From JBHEBG01 sp046557915 (GTDB taxonomy: Bacteria > Bacteroidota > Bacteroidia > Flavobacteriales > Flavobacteriaceae): DNA of 64,000 nucleotides. Shown here piece by piece: positions 63,564-64,000 of this stretch; within the stretch, counting starts at the first letter, position 1, and each line of letters begins with the position of its first letter. A model generated the notes under the pieces. That model had not been told where the DNA came from. It saw nothing but the letters and a program-made list of their open reading frames with translations, and did not search any database. The stretch spans positions 62,001-126,000 of the forward strand of contig NZ_JBHEBG010000005.1 in assembly GCF_046557915.1 (NCBI RefSeq), given 5' to 3'. The translations under genes were made by a program, and so were the position numbers.

Positions 63564-64000
63564 TTAGAACAGCACTTTAAATCCATTGCTGAGCATTTGC
63601 ACCGCCATCATAACCAGCAGCATGCCCATTAAACGTTCTATGGCAGCTAGCCCGCGTTCCTTTAATATTTTATATATAAAAGGAGCCGTTAACAATAATA
63701 TGGCGGAAAGACCCCAGGCCGTTAGTACTGCAAAAAACCAGTTGGTTATCTGCTCCGGCTCGTTTTTCGTCATAAGCATTAGCATAGCCAGAACAGACGG
63801 ACCAGCTATCATGGGAATGGCAATAGGTACTACAAAAGGTTCGCCTGAAGGTTGCTTTCCCATAACGCCTTCCGAACGGGGAAAAATTAATCGTAAACCA
63901 ATAATTAAGAGGATTATACCACCCGCAATGGTAACGGATTCTTGTTTAATATGAAGGAAGCTCAAAAGCGATTCGCCTGCGAAAAGAAAGATCAATAAAA
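63564..64000 (-). CDS. MarC family integral membrane protein, C-terminal part (cut by window edge)
   Basis: About 145 residues of a MarC/NAAT-family inner-membrane protein; its N-terminus lies beyond the window. Recognised by the helices AGGIILLIIGLRLIFP, VPIAIPMIAGPSVLAMLMLM (the conserved P-x-A-x-P-x-I-A-G-P block) and the C-terminal RLMGMLLVMMAVQMLSNGF. The frame is open to the edge. Family function is not established. It faces the acyltransferase gene; no stem is visible in the 60 bp between them. Confidence 0.9.
   Translation of the reverse strand, partial: LLIFLFAGESLLSFLHIKQESVTIAGGIILLIIGLRLIFPRSEGVMGKQPSGEPFVVPIAIPMIAGPSVLAMLMLMTKNEPEQITNWFFAVLTAWGLSAILLLTAPFIYKILKERGLAAIERLMGMLLVMMAVQMLSNGFKVLF

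Overview
The window looks like chromosome of a marine member of the Flavobacteriaceae (Bacteroidota), of the Zobellia/Maribacter kind. The evidence is a SusC/SusD pair, promoter boxes of the TTTG / TAnnTTTG type instead of E. coli -35/-10 boxes, few Shine-Dalgarno sequences, many lipoprotein signal peptides, and families typical of the group (PspC/DUF2807 envelope cluster, 7TM-AraC regulator, CRTAC1-type FG-GAP proteins, two-gene YD/RHS operon). The genus is an inference. I saw no rRNA, tRNA, CRISPR array, transposase or prophage.

Layout. (1) 1-3.5 kb: the start of pyruvate:ferredoxin oxidoreductase, an OsmC-family gene, and a CNB-PAS-AAA+-Fis sigma-54 activator. A good -24/-12 promoter and three copies of a 12-bp dyad lie between the last two. 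(2) 3.9-17.4 kb: a polymorphic-toxin region. A tail-fibre-like secreted protein, a 1200-aa YD-repeat protein and a 1955-aa RHS protein form an operon. It is followed by a graveyard of RHS cassettes (core remnant, orphan small membrane protein, displaced RHS C-terminus, candidate immunity lipoprotein) bracketed by two diverged copies of a 160-bp repeat. (3) 17.4-35.9 kb: housekeeping, redox and envelope genes: oxyR, a DD-peptidase, msrA, a Nudix hydrolase, a DUF4870/PadR/PspC/DUF2807 cluster, a dipeptide epimerase with a PLP enzyme, trxB, a formylglycine-generating-enzyme-like lipoprotein, an aldo/keto reductase, an MFS carrier and a membrane AraC regulator. (4) 36-63.5 kb: a galactose-centred polysaccharide-utilisation region. 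(5) The end of a marC-family gene closes the window.

How region 4 works (mostly inference from families). SusC/SusD import a glycan across the outer membrane. In the periplasm or on the cell surface a sulfatase, a GH97 enzyme of the retaining alpha-galactosidase type and an exported GH36-like enzyme remove sulfate and alpha-galactose. An SGLT-type symporter imports galactose (or a galactoside for the leaderless GH36 paralogue), and GalK and GalT feed it into the Leloir pathway. A GntR-type regulator sits between the two arms. The same 22-bp sequence lies just downstream of the -7 box of both the gal/GH36 operon and susC, in the same orientation relative to transcription, which strongly suggests one regulon. 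Between SusD and the hydrolases lies a translationally coupled trio of two ~1170-residue CRTAC1-like FG-GAP lipoproteins and one vanadium-haloperoxidase/PAP2-type lipoprotein with a complete set of vanadate/phosphate-binding residues. This trio is the part of the window least explained by known biology.
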